Translations under genes and position numbers: made by a program
Shown: positions 56,068-64,000 of the stretch, piece by piece
Layout: each line of letters opens with the position of its first letter
How positions within the stretch are numbered: position 1 is the first letter of the stretch
Assembly (NCBI RefSeq): GCF_000760695.4
Contig: NZ_JHEG04000001.1
Location: 6,206,204 to 6,270,203, forward strand
DNA: 64,000 nt
From: Tolypothrix bouteillei VB521301
GTDB lineage: Bacteria; Cyanobacteriota; Cyanobacteriia; Cyanobacteriales; Nostocaceae
Reading direction: 5' to 3'
The notes under the pieces: model-generated
Seen by the model: the letters and a program-made list of their open reading frames with translations, nothing else
What the model was told of the DNA's origin: nothing
The model's database searches: none

Positions 56068-56379
56068 CTTTTTAAGGGGGGTTAGGAGAAATCCAACACT
56101 TTGAAAACATACCCTAACTTCTATTCCTATTCTTTAATGCTCGTAGAAATTCTGAGAGTAGACTATCTTGGGAACTGAGCGTAGAGCAAGACTATTCTAA
56201 TTCTTCAGTAATTCTACGGCACAATTTCACATAGCTTCATGAGAAACTAAATGTAACAATCCCGCAAGCAACAAAACTGTTAATTTTCTGAATTTTGCGG
56301 GAAATATATAAAGGTAATATGTTACAAATTACGGCTACTCAAAAGTTTTCTTATTAGTTTTAAATGTGAGGAATGAACT

Positions 56380-58845
56380 GTGAAACAGCTTCACGGTAAT
56401 GGTTTAGCATTTGGTGTTGCCGCAATTGTGATGATGGCGGCTCAGCCAGTTATGGCACAGGTTAGTCAAATTACTGGAGTCAAACTAACTCCTGCTGACG
56501 GAGGAGTAAACGTTGTCTTAACAACTTCCTCAGGCTCTCGCCCACAGGTTTTTACAACACAAAGGGGCAATACCCTAGTTGCAGATATTATAAATACTCA
56601 ACTCCGTTTATCTAAAGGTAATAGCTTTCGTCAAGACAATCCCGCACCGGGAATTGCTTCAGTTGTTATCAATCAGCTTGATGCCAATAGCATTCGGGTC
56701 ATTGTCACGGGAACAAAAGGCACTCCTACCAGCCAGCCAGTGGTGAGAAAGCAAGACAAACTTACACTCAGCTTTGCACCATCTGATGGAATACAAGCGC
56801 AGGCTCCTCAATCTGCACCACCACAAAGAGCAAGTAAAAAGCCAAATGAACAAGCTGCAACTCCCATTCCAGTTCCACCCAGTCAAAATCAGCAGCCTGA
56901 AGTTCTTGTTCCCAATCCAAAAGTGACTGTGAATGGCGCACCCGCACCTGCATCTGGAGTCGATCCCCGTATGAATCAGGCTCCACCTTTCTTGCCTAGA
57001 GCTGTTGCGCCACCAGTTGGAGATATTGCTATCTCAAATCTGGATGCTTCTCCAAGCGTCATTGATTTAGGAACGCAAGAACGAGTCCCTCGTTTGGTAT
57101 TGCGAGATGCTCCTGTACGAGAAGTGTTGTCTTTACTTGCCCGTGCTGCCGGTCTTAACTTAGCTTATGCAGGAAATGCAGCCGCAGGACAAGGACAACA
57201 AGGAGGTCAAGCTGGGGGAAATGAAGGACCTACAATCTCCTTAGATATAGAAAATGAGCCAGTACAAGATGTGTTTAACTATGTCTTGCGCTTGAGCGGT
57301 TTGGAAGCGAATCGCAGCGGACGGACAGTTTTTGTTGGTCCTAAATTGCCTAATGCCACCCGTGATGTTGTCATGCGAAATGTTCGCCTCAATCAAGTTA
57401 AAGTAGATACTGCTTTGAGTTTTTTGGTTGCTTTAGGAGCCGAAAGTGCAATTACCCGCGAACGATTGGTTACTAGCGTTAATGCTGTCCCTGTAGGTGG
57501 TGCCGCTAATTCTGCAGTCACTCAAAGCCAGACAACAACAGAACTGAGAGTAGAGACTTTGCGGACTGAGTTTCAAGACTCAACACCTTTACTGCGAGGT
57601 TTGCAGGCATCAGGAGATCAACGTACCAATTCAGTTACCTTAATTGGACCTCCCAAGCTCATCGATGTAGCACTAGCTCAATTAACTCAGCTCGATGTTC
57701 GTCGCCGTCAGGTTGCAGTTAATGTCAAGGTTATTGATGTTAATCTTTTAGGAACTCACGATTTTAACAGTAGTTTTTCCTTTGGAATAGGCAATAACTT
57801 TTTCGTCAATGATGGTGGTGCAGCATCTCTAAATTTTGGTGGTTCCAGACCTGCAACTAGTAGTGAGGCTGCAAATAGTGTCACTAGTACTCCTGTGATT
57901 GAAAATCCAATTCAAGGAACGCCTTTCCTCAATCCAAACAGCCAAATAAATATTCCTGGAGCGGGTTCGGGTACGACAATAGTTAACCAATCTCAAAGTT
58001 CGGTGACAATTGGTGGCGTGACAGTTCCACCAGGTAGCGCTAGAACAATAGGTGGTGGGAATGCAACAACTTATCAACCAGTTGCACCAATTTCATCAGA
58101 TCCTACAAAAGCCGGTATCACAGAAATTGAACGCAGTACAAATGATATCATTACTATAGCCACTGACGGTACGATCAGTGTAACACCAGGTGAGACGGGT
58201 TCAGTCACATCAGCTCTTCCCTCTTGGTATCAGTTCCCCAAACGCTTGCTTACTAGTTTGCAGGCTCAAGTTACAAGTGGTAATGCTAAGATTCTGACTG
58301 ACCCAACTCTGACCGTACAAGAAGGGGAAGAAGCTGTCGTGAGTTTGACAGCACAAGTCTATGGAGGGATTAGAACAACAACCAATACTAGGGAACCAAT
58401 CATTAAAGATGCAGGTTTAACCCTTTCAGTGAAAGTTGACAAGATAGATGATAACGGTTTTGTTGCACTCTCTGTTGCACCTACCGTATCTGCACCAAAC
58501 GGAACAACATCAAGCCCTGATGGTGTAATTACGCTGCTATCACAAAGAAGCCTTAGATCGGGCCTTGTCCGTTTGCGAGATGGTCAGACACTCATTTTGT
58601 CTGGTATTATTCAAGATACAGATAGAGTCACTGTGTCTAAAGTTCCTGTTTTGGGTGACATTCCCCTCCTTGGTTCATTATTTAGAAAAACAAACAAAAA
58701 TAACCAACGTAGTGAGGTGATCGTGTTGCTCACGCCTCAAGTGATGGATGATTCAGAGCGATCTTCATATGGCTATGACTACACTCCGAGCCCAGAGGTT
58801 CGGCGAATCCTTGAGCGTCGGGGTTTGCAAACACCCAAAAAGTGA
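56380..58845 (+). CDS. pilQ: Type IV pilus secretin PilQ
   Basis: The 821-residue outer-membrane secretin has a signal peptide (to about VMAQ, residue 27) and an AMIN domain (about 30-135, binding peptidoglycan). A Pro/Gln-rich linker follows (about 140-225), then STN and secretin-N domains (about 240-460, with RLVLRDAPVREVLSLL) and the secretin core ending VPVLGDIPLLGSLFRK. A Ser/Asn/Gly-rich insert is present at about 480-620. GAGGAA precedes the GTG start at 56380. The gene is separated from pilO by 1057 bases, so it probably has its own promoter. Confidence 0.94.
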   Translation: MKQLHGNGLAFGVAAIVMMAAQPVMAQVSQITGVKLTPADGGVNVVLTTSSGSRPQVFTTQRGNTLVADIINTQLRLSKGNSFRQDNPAPGIASVVINQLDANSIRVIVTGTKGTPTSQPVVRKQDKLTLSFAPSDGIQAQAPQSAPPQRASKKPNEQAATPIPVPPSQNQQPEVLVPNPKVTVNGAPAPASGVDPRMNQAPPFLPRAVAPPVGDIAISNLDASPSVIDLGTQERVPRLVLRDAPVREVLSLLARAAGLNLAYAGNAAAGQGQQGGQAGGNEGPTISLDIENEPVQDVFNYVLRLSGLEANRSGRTVFVGPKLPNATRDVVMRNVRLNQVKVDTALSFLVALGAESAITRERLVTSVNAVPVGGAANSAVTQSQTTTELRVETLRTEFQDSTPLLRGLQASGDQRTNSVTLIGPPKLIDVALAQLTQLDVRRRQVAVNVKVIDVNLLGTHDFNSSFSFGIGNNFFVNDGGAASLNFGGSRPATSSEAANSVTSTPVIENPIQGTPFLNPNSQINIPGAGSGTTIVNQSQSSVTIGGVTVPPGSARTIGGGNATTYQPVAPISSDPTKAGITEIERSTNDIITIATDGTISVTPGETGSVTSALPSWYQFPKRLLTSLQAQVTSGNAKILTDPTLTVQEGEEAVVSLTAQVYGGIRTTTNTREPIIKDAGLTLSVKVDKIDDNGFVALSVAPTVSAPNGTTSSPDGVITLLSQRSLRSGLVRLRDGQTLILSGIIQDTDRVTVSKVPVLGDIPLLGSLFRKTNKNNQRSEVIVLLTPQVMDDSERSSYGYDYTPSPEVRRILERRGLQTPKK

Positions 58846-58986
58846 AGAATTCAGTGAAAATATTCTATAGCAAAGGGTTGCTCGCGACCGTTGCACAAGC
58901 GCAGAGAGGTAGTATGCTACCTCTCTACACAACTAGAGATCGCTGAATGATTCTAAATATTTGGGAACATCATTTGAAAAAAGAGA

Positions 58987-59610
58987 TTAATAGCAATATT
59001 TGCTGTTTTCATTAGCCTTGTCGTGCTCTTTTCCCATTCGCATGGCACCTAGTATTGTAGAGATATAGACGCAGCGCTTGGCTTTACCACCATTTTTACT
59101 AGAAAAGGTTATTTGTCCTAATGTTCTCAGTGATGTTTGAGTGCATTCATCTCCAACTTGATAGACAGGACAGCCTTGGTAATTAAATATGACTCGCCAT
59201 GTTTGGGTTGAAGTGTCTTTTGGCAACGTTGTCTCGGATTTCCCTTTATTATTTTTTACTGTATCAATCCGAATATTTGTATCCAAGTTATGCCATAGAT
59301 TATTGTTGACACTAATAGTATATGGGAGAAAATTGTCAGCTTGTGCTTGATGAACTGCCCATTGCACAATACCATTATTTTCACGAAAACTGACTTGCCA
59401 GGTTAACTTGTTTTTTACAGCCAAACTTTGGGCTTGACGCATAGCTTGGTAAACTTCGCCTTGAGCAGTTTTCAGTCTTTGAAGGTCAACAAAGGCTAGC
59501 CAACTAGGAACTGAGATCGCAGCTAATAACCCAACTACTAAAACAATGACCAAAATCTCTAACACTGTGAAACCACTGTTAGAGCAGTTTTTAAAACACT
59601 GTAACTGCAT
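58987..59610 (-). CDS. Type IV pilin-like (GspH/FimT) pseudopilin
   Basis: The 207-residue protein has a short leader and the prepilin peptidase site SGFTVLEILVIVLVVGLL, with Glu at +5, then a globular domain typical of minor pilins. Two Cys pairs occur, and the C-terminus RCVYISTILGAMRMGK resembles that of the pseudopilin at 63704-64000 (RCVVVETLLGGMRTGK), so the two are related. A role as a minor pilin in the pilus or the hps secretion system is inferred. It is convergent with pilQ. Confidence 0.85.
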   Translation of the reverse strand: MQLQCFKNCSNSGFTVLEILVIVLVVGLLAAISVPSWLAFVDLQRLKTAQGEVYQAMRQAQSLAVKNKLTWQVSFRENNGIVQWAVHQAQADNFLPYTISVNNNLWHNLDTNIRIDTVKNNKGKSETTLPKDTSTQTWRVIFNYQGCPVYQVGDECTQTSLRTLGQITFSSKNGGKAKRCVYISTILGAMRMGKEHDKANENSKYCY

Positions 59611-59785
59611 TAATTTGGATATGGAAAAATGACCAGAAGTATCTATTCGTATTTACTGGTATATTTTTTACTATCCGGATGCTCGGTAGAAAGATTTCTT
59701 GTGAGTGAAGGTAAAACCTATTCGCTCCAAAAACATCAAGATTGGTCTAAAATAGGGAATTGTAGAACCTCAAGAAAAATTCGAT

Positions 59786-60079
59786 ATGAAGCTAAAAGAA
59801 GTTCTTCAAGAACACCGCGAAGAAATTCTCAGTATCGCGGCTAAGCACGGAGCTTGTAATGTACGGATTTTTGGAAGCGTAGCTAGAGGAGAAGAAACAG
59901 ATTTAAGTGATATTGATTTTTTAATTGATTATGATATACAGAAAATCACAGCTTGGTTTCCAGTTGGTTTAATTCAGGATTTAGAAAATTTATTAAATCG
60001 TAAAGTTGATGTAATAACTACTAGTTCTTTACATTCTTTTATTCAAGATAAAGTCTTTAATGAGGCGATTCCTTTATGA
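59786..60079 (+). CDS. mntA: MntA-type nucleotidyltransferase antitoxin
   Basis: The 97-residue protein is a minimal nucleotidyltransferase with the intact motif GSVARGEETDLSDIDFLI (Gly-Ser and Asp-x-Asp for metal and nucleotide). In type VII systems MntA adds AMP to HepT and blocks it. It overlaps hepT by four bases (ATGA). The pair lies alone between a pseudopilin and glycosyltransferase genes. Confidence 0.88.
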   Translation: MKLKEVLQEHREEILSIAAKHGACNVRIFGSVARGEETDLSDIDFLIDYDIQKITAWFPVGLIQDLENLLNRKVDVITTSSLHSFIQDKVFNEAIPL

Positions 60080-60375
60080 AAGACGGTCGTGTTTATCTTA
60101 TTCACATTCGCGATTGTCTTGCAAGAATTAAACAATATACTTCTGAAGGCAAAGAATTGTTTTTTAATGATATTAAAATTCAAGATGCAGTTTTAAGAAA
60201 TATTCAGACAATGTGTGAGTCTATACAAAAATTACCGAATGATTGGAAAAATGCATATCCAGAAGTAGACTGGAATCGTATTGCGGGTTTCCGTAATATA
60301 TTAACCCATGAATACTTAAATATAGATCTCAAAATTGTTTGGAATGTTATTGAAAACTATTTACCCCATTTGTAA
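60076..60375 (+). CDS. hepT: HepT-type HEPN toxin (DUF86)
   Basis: The 99-residue all-helical protein has the HEPN RNase motif R-x4-H in GFRNILTHEYL, within the DUF86 pattern (DAVLRNIQTMCESIQKL, then VDWNRIAGFRN). HepT cleaves or inhibits RNA unless modified by its partner. The strict overlap with the preceding gene supports the toxin-antitoxin assignment. Confidence 0.88.
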   Translation: MKDGRVYLIHIRDCLARIKQYTSEGKELFFNDIKIQDAVLRNIQTMCESIQKLPNDWKNAYPEVDWNRIAGFRNILTHEYLNIDLKIVWNVIENYLPHL

Positions 60376-60493
60376 ACAACAATTGAAGCAATGGCACAAA
60401 AGTTTTGGAATTAGATAAGTTGTATACTTTAAAAATTTATTTTAAATCTTGAAAAGCATATTTATTATTTAACTTCTCATCCTGACTCAATTC

Positions 60494-61483
60494 TTATTGA
60501 TTATTTTTTGTTTTGTTAGTAAATTTTTTATTTATACCTTTCAGTACCGCTGTTGATAAAATTTCAGGTAACGAAATAATTAGAATAATTTTCAGCAACA
60601 TTATTAATGTCATTTTGGCATACTTAAGTCTAGAAGAGTTATGGATAACATATTTCATTAAAAATATACCTGCAGCTTTACCTTTATGTCGATTAAAAGG
60701 TTGTTCTAAGGCTTTACAACTAAGATATTTATATAGATTTGCTAAGCTTTGATGCCGAAGAGATTGTGTTGAAGCAGGGCTATTGCTATAAGCTTTATTA
60801 AGCACTAACAAGCAGGCTTTTTCTTGTCTGGCAAGATTAGATGATAGAGAATTACCACTTTTACGGTATAAAATTTGTACTTTCGGTACAGCCACAAATT
60901 GATAATCAAAAGCTAATCGCAACCACATATCCCAATCTTGAGCAGCAGTTAGAGATTCATCAAATCCACCTAATTTGATTAAAGATTCTCTTCGTATTAA
61001 GGGATTGGAACCACTTTCTAAAAAATTAATTACTAATAGTTTTTCATAGACATTACCGTTCTCAGCAATATGAGTTCCTGAAAGTAAAAAGTTACTCTTT
61101 TCATCAATATAATCTGTCCAACTATAAGCAACCATTGCATTTTCATTTTCTTGCAAAGCTTGCAATTGCAATTCTAGCTTGTCTGGTGTCCAGAGATCAT
61201 CTGCATCTAAAAAACTAACATAATCTCCAACTGCATGGTATAGTCCCCTGTTACGGCTAACATTTGCACCAGCATTAGAATAAGAAAATACTTTTATTCG
61301 GTCGTCTTTAACCTCTGAAACAAGAGCTAAAGTAGAATCTTGCGAGCCATCATTGATGACAAGAATTTCAAAATTATTAAAAGTTTGTTTTAAAACAGAT
61401 TCAATAGTTTCTAGAATTGTTTTTGCACTATTATAAGCAGGTATAATAACAGATATTTTTTGAAGAGTTTGAATACTATTCAT
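60494..61483 (-). CDS. Family 2 glycosyltransferase
   Basis: The 329-residue GT-A enzyme has ISVIIPAYNSAKTILETIES, the nucleotide-binding VINDGSQDST and the metal motif SFLDADDLW (D-x-D). The base region AAQDWDMWLRLAFDY follows. A C-terminal hydrophobic segment (about 293-313) may anchor it. It overlaps the upstream glycosyltransferase by eight bases, so the two are cotranscribed. By position it is probably part of the hormogonium polysaccharide set. Confidence 0.88.
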   Translation of the reverse strand: MNSIQTLQKISVIIPAYNSAKTILETIESVLKQTFNNFEILVINDGSQDSTLALVSEVKDDRIKVFSYSNAGANVSRNRGLYHAVGDYVSFLDADDLWTPDKLELQLQALQENENAMVAYSWTDYIDEKSNFLLSGTHIAENGNVYEKLLVINFLESGSNPLIRRESLIKLGGFDESLTAAQDWDMWLRLAFDYQFVAVPKVQILYRKSGNSLSSNLARQEKACLLVLNKAYSNSPASTQSLRHQSLANLYKYLSCKALEQPFNRHKGKAAGIFLMKYVIHNSSRLKYAKMTLIMLLKIILIISLPEILSTAVLKGINKKFTNKTKNNQ

Positions 61484-62468
61484 AGTTAAATTTTAAAATA
61501 TTAATTAAATACTCAGTGATACAACTTATTAAAGTATAGAAAGGGCTTATCGTACTACTTAGATAAAATTCAAATTCAAAATTTTCAATAACATCATTTT
61601 TAAATTTCACTTTATACTTGATAATGTGACGCAGCATTCTTCGTAAGCCACCTAAAAAAATCTTGATAAAAATTATAGGTTTCAGCCAATTATTTGTATT
61701 AATAAAACGTAATTGACATACACAAAGACCACAACCACGAGCTAAAGTTACTAAATAATTTCTTTCAAGCCGCCATTGCGGTATTTGATGATAAGTATGC
61801 ATGGCTGGATTGTACCAAATTTCCCATCCTGATTTATGTAGGTGAAGTAATAATTCAAAATCATCACCCGCTAACTTTAACTTACCTAACCTTCCCTTAA
61901 AAATTAGCTGTTTGGGAATACTTTTCTGCCAAGCCTCTTGACGAAAAACTAGTGCTGCACCAGGAGGGAGGCTTAAATTGACTGGATCATATAAATGTGG
62001 TTCTGAACCCCGTTCTCTAATAGCAAAAAAACTTTTTATTCTTGTAAAATTTTCTGGAGGTTCAACTTCAAAATTACCATGAATTTGACCTCCCCATGCA
62101 CCTGCCTGGGGGTGCTCTTTACCAAATATAAATGCTTCTTTCACCCAATGTGAGGCGGGGTGAATATCATCATCTATAAATCCAATCAGTTTTCCTTTAG
62201 CTTCGCAGATAGCACGCACTCTTGCATAAGTAATACCTTGGTTTTTTTCCAGAAAGTACTTCAATGGAAAATCATGATTCCAGCTTTTTTGGTACTCTCG
62301 AATCACTTCCGCCGTCTTATCATTACTATTATTGTCAATGACAATAACTTCCCACTTAATGTTTTCTACTTCGGTTTGCCCTCGCAAATGTTCCAGAACT
62401 TTTGGTAAGCGGCTTTCTCCATTGTATGTAGGAATAGCTACGGTAAAGTCTAAAGAAACATTTTCCAT
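61476..62468 (-). CDS. HpsE-like family 2 glycosyltransferase, paralogue 2
   Basis: The 330-residue protein begins MENVSLDFTVAIPTYNGESR and has VIDNNSNDKT, the metal motif GFIDDDIHP, PPGAALVFRQEAW and the ELLLHLHKSGWEIWYNP acceptor region. It is clearly homologous to its upstream neighbour at 62494 along the whole length. Both resemble HpsE of the Nostoc hormogonium polysaccharide locus. The order suggests tandem duplication followed by divergence. Confidence 0.87.
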   Translation of the reverse strand: MENVSLDFTVAIPTYNGESRLPKVLEHLRGQTEVENIKWEVIVIDNNSNDKTAEVIREYQKSWNHDFPLKYFLEKNQGITYARVRAICEAKGKLIGFIDDDIHPASHWVKEAFIFGKEHPQAGAWGGQIHGNFEVEPPENFTRIKSFFAIRERGSEPHLYDPVNLSLPPGAALVFRQEAWQKSIPKQLIFKGRLGKLKLAGDDFELLLHLHKSGWEIWYNPAMHTYHQIPQWRLERNYLVTLARGCGLCVCQLRFINTNNWLKPIIFIKIFLGGLRRMLRHIIKYKVKFKNDVIENFEFEFYLSSTISPFYTLISCITEYLINILKFNYE

Positions 62469-62493
62469 ATATTTTTAACACTCCTATTGTGAA

Positions 62494-63459
62494 CTAAAAA
62501 TAATTATTAAAATGTTTAATTTTTAACAGAAAGAAAGGGCTGATCAAACTGCTGATTAACAGTTCCATTTCACAGGCAGCAATTAAGTTATTTTGAATTG
62601 CGCCTCGGTATTTAACCAAGTGAGTAATGATTTTGCGTAAATCATTAACTAAGTATCCCACACTTGCTAAAGGTCTTTTCCAAGGTTGCGTTCTTAACAT
62701 ACGCAGGTGATGCTTACTCAAACCAACACAGCGGAACAAACAAATTAAATATTCTTTTTGCAATCGCCATGCTGGAATTTGATGATCAATATGCATTTCT
62801 GGGTTATACCAAATTTCCCAACCACCCAACTGAATATATAATACGGCTTCTAAATCTTCACTAGCTAAACCAGCTTCTTTACCCTTATTATTTAACACAA
62901 GACGTTTAGGGACTGTTTTACACCAAGCTTCTTTTCGGACTACTAAGCCAGCACCAGGAGGTAAAACTTTCATATAAGGCTCATAACGATGAGGTTTTAT
63001 ACCCCTCTCAATAACGGCTAAAAAACAAGCTATTTTCTCAAAATTTTCTGGAGGTTCAACTTCAAATTCACCATGAACCTGGCTACCATAAGCTCCTGCT
63101 TTTGGGTTGTTTTGACCAAAAGCGTAAGCAGCTGCTACCCAATCTAATGCTGGGTAATTGTCGTCATCAAGAAAACCTATTAAAGTACCTTGAGCTTCTT
63201 CAACTGCCCGTTGTCTGGCATAAGCGGCTCCTTGTTGTGCTTCAAAGCAGTACTTGAGACGATAGGGACATTGCCAAGAAGCTTGATAATTTTTAACAAC
63301 AATAGCAGTATTATCCGTGCTGTTATTATCTACAACTATAATTTCCCAAGATATATCTTCGGTATTTAGTTGATTTCTCAATCGTTCTAATAGCTCAGGC
63401 AAACGACTTTCACCGTTATAAGTTGGGATAGCTACAGTAAAGTCAAGGCACCCAGTCAT
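62494..63459 (-). CDS. hpsE: Hormogonium polysaccharide glycosyltransferase, HpsE-like
   Basis: The 321-residue enzyme has DFTVAIPTYNGESRLPELLE, VVDNNSTDNT, GFLDDDNYPALDW (D-D-D) and PPGAGLVVRKEAW. From memory this matches HpsE, one of the transferases needed for the secreted polysaccharide that hormogonia use for gliding. It follows a pseudopilin gene, as hpsB-hpsD precede hpsE in Nostoc punctiforme. The exact hps letter is a position-based inference. Confidence 0.78.
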   Translation of the reverse strand: MTGCLDFTVAIPTYNGESRLPELLERLRNQLNTEDISWEIIVVDNNSTDNTAIVVKNYQASWQCPYRLKYCFEAQQGAAYARQRAVEEAQGTLIGFLDDDNYPALDWVAAAYAFGQNNPKAGAYGSQVHGEFEVEPPENFEKIACFLAVIERGIKPHRYEPYMKVLPPGAGLVVRKEAWCKTVPKRLVLNNKGKEAGLASEDLEAVLYIQLGGWEIWYNPEMHIDHQIPAWRLQKEYLICLFRCVGLSKHHLRMLRTQPWKRPLASVGYLVNDLRKIITHLVKYRGAIQNNLIAACEMELLISSLISPFFLLKIKHFNNYF

Positions 63460-63600
63460 AGTTGAAACCTTAAAGTATTTCTATATCAATCGGGTAAGTA
63501 CCATGTTGGCAAATAGGTTAATTTACTTACATATAAGTAAAACGAACAGTCATACAGGTTTTGAAACTTAATTGTTACTAAGATGTTATATACATATATA

Positions 63601-63659
63601 GAACCTAGAAACTGCATCTCATATTTTAAGTTTGCGCTTAAGGTGCAGTTTCAGGTTCC
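63601..63659 (-). terminator. Large hairpin between the pseudopilin and hpsE-like genes
   Basis: The arms GAACCTAGAAACTGCATCT and AGGTGCAGTTTCAGGTTC pair with two mismatches around a loop of about 20 bases. On the minus strand it lies about 45 bases after the pseudopilin stop. No strong T-run follows, so it may be an attenuator or RNA-processing site rather than a full terminator. Confidence 0.55.
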
Positions 63660-63703
63660 GTATTTCTATTGAAAATTTTATTTTTTTTTTCTAAAGCAGT
63701 TCT

Positions 63704-64000
63704 TTAATTACAGTTGTTACTATTCTTTCCTGTTCGCATTCCCCCAAGTAGAGTTTCTACAACGACACATCGCTTTAGTCTATCAGTTGCGGAGTAATTT
63801 CCGGAATTGGGTGTAGCTACAGCAATTTTTAAACCAAGCTGTTGTGATAACGCACTCGCATCTAGTAAAGCTCCCATGTAATCAAACGTAATTGTACCAA
63901 GAGAACCAGTTCCTGATGAAGGAGTGTAGTTCACATTACCAGTGGAAACTAGTTTATTGTAAGTGCTGGAATCAAGATTGGAATATAGTAAAACTTGTCC
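63704..64000 (-). CDS. Pseudopilin C-terminal part, 5' end outside the window
   Basis: The frame is open to the right edge: about 22 codons upstream (GQVLLYSNLDSSTYNKLV) continue the frame that follows as NVNYTPSSGTG. The globular end reads GTITFDYMGALLDAS, then DRLKRCVVVETLLGGM, then a final Cys. It resembles the end of the pilin at 58987, so this is another GspH/FimT-like pseudopilin, probably hpsB, hpsC or hpsD by position. Confidence 0.75.
   Translation of the reverse strand, partial: GQVLLYSNLDSSTYNKLVSTGNVNYTPSSGTGSLGTITFDYMGALLDASALSQQLGLKIAVATPNSGNYSATDRLKRCVVVETLLGGMRTGKNSNNCN

Noticed and set aside
59629..59844. 71-codon frame with a lipobox-like LLSGC start
   Set aside because: It overlaps mntA by 59 bases in another frame, and only the first third looks protein-like. 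The composition after the lipobox is not convincing, so I treat it as chance.

Overview
The window is chromosomal DNA from a filamentous, probably hormogonium-forming cyanobacterium of the Nostocales type. Evidence: many GCGATCGC (HIP1) octamers; beta-carboxysome genes (ccmK2, ccmK1, ccmL, ccmM, ccmN, ccmO); NDH-1 genes of both the respiratory (ndhF1, ndhD1) and CO2-uptake (ndhF4, ndhD4, cupB) kinds; psbY; pilMNOQ; and glycosyltransferase and pseudopilin genes resembling the hormogonium polysaccharide (hps) locus. Intergenic DNA is rich in heptameric short tandem repeats and small palindromic or MITE-like elements, which is also typical of this group. The species cannot be named from the sequence.

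Layout. 1-8.3 kb: a P-type cation ATPase (cut by the left edge, with an apparent frameshift at its 5' end), a propeller-plus-transglutaminase protein, two abutting gene remnants, a small membrane protein, a PD-(D/E)XK nuclease, a LapA-like membrane protein, an alpha/beta hydrolase and a methyltransferase. 8.6-21 kb: polA, two DUF4114 PEP-CTERM paralogues separated by decayed DNA, a HAD phosphatase, a DALR-domain protein, a Crp/Fnr regulator, a PstS-like binding protein next to a broken partial copy of itself, and a Ser/Thr kinase.

21-42 kb is a carbon-assimilation region: rbcR, an NnrU-family gene, a thioredoxin, ndhF1, ndhD1, a MuiA-type protein, cmpR, the ccm genes on the minus strand, and a divergent ndhF4-ndhD4-cupB operon. 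LysR regulators, cyclic electron flow, CO2 hydration and the carboxysome shell and organiser therefore lie within about 20 kb. The ccmM sequence carries all expected gamma-carbonic-anhydrase ligands, three Rubisco-small-subunit-like modules, and a well-placed internal GTG start with a strong ribosome-binding site for the short CcmM35 form.

42-52 kb: map, a cupredoxin, a two-domain M16 protease, a VOC protein, a TIGR02652 protein, a stand-alone gamma-CA-like protein, psbY (41 codons), folC and a lipoprotein sugar-binding protein. 52-64 kb: pilM, pilN, pilO and pilQ, with a repeat array between pilM and pilN and more than 1 kb of inserted elements between pilO and pilQ; a pseudopilin; a MntA/HepT toxin-antitoxin pair; three family-2 glycosyltransferases (two HpsE-like); and a further pseudopilin cut by the right edge. 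The last block fits surface motility driven by type IV pili with secreted polysaccharide.

I found no rRNA, tRNA, CRISPR array, prophage or full-length insertion sequence. I did not find a convincing new multi-gene system. The least explained material is the non-coding DNA: three MITE-like families, a candidate structured RNA upstream of the thioredoxin gene, and a Yfr1-like motif beside a strong hairpin near 15.5 kb. All family names come from reading the sequence, without database searches.
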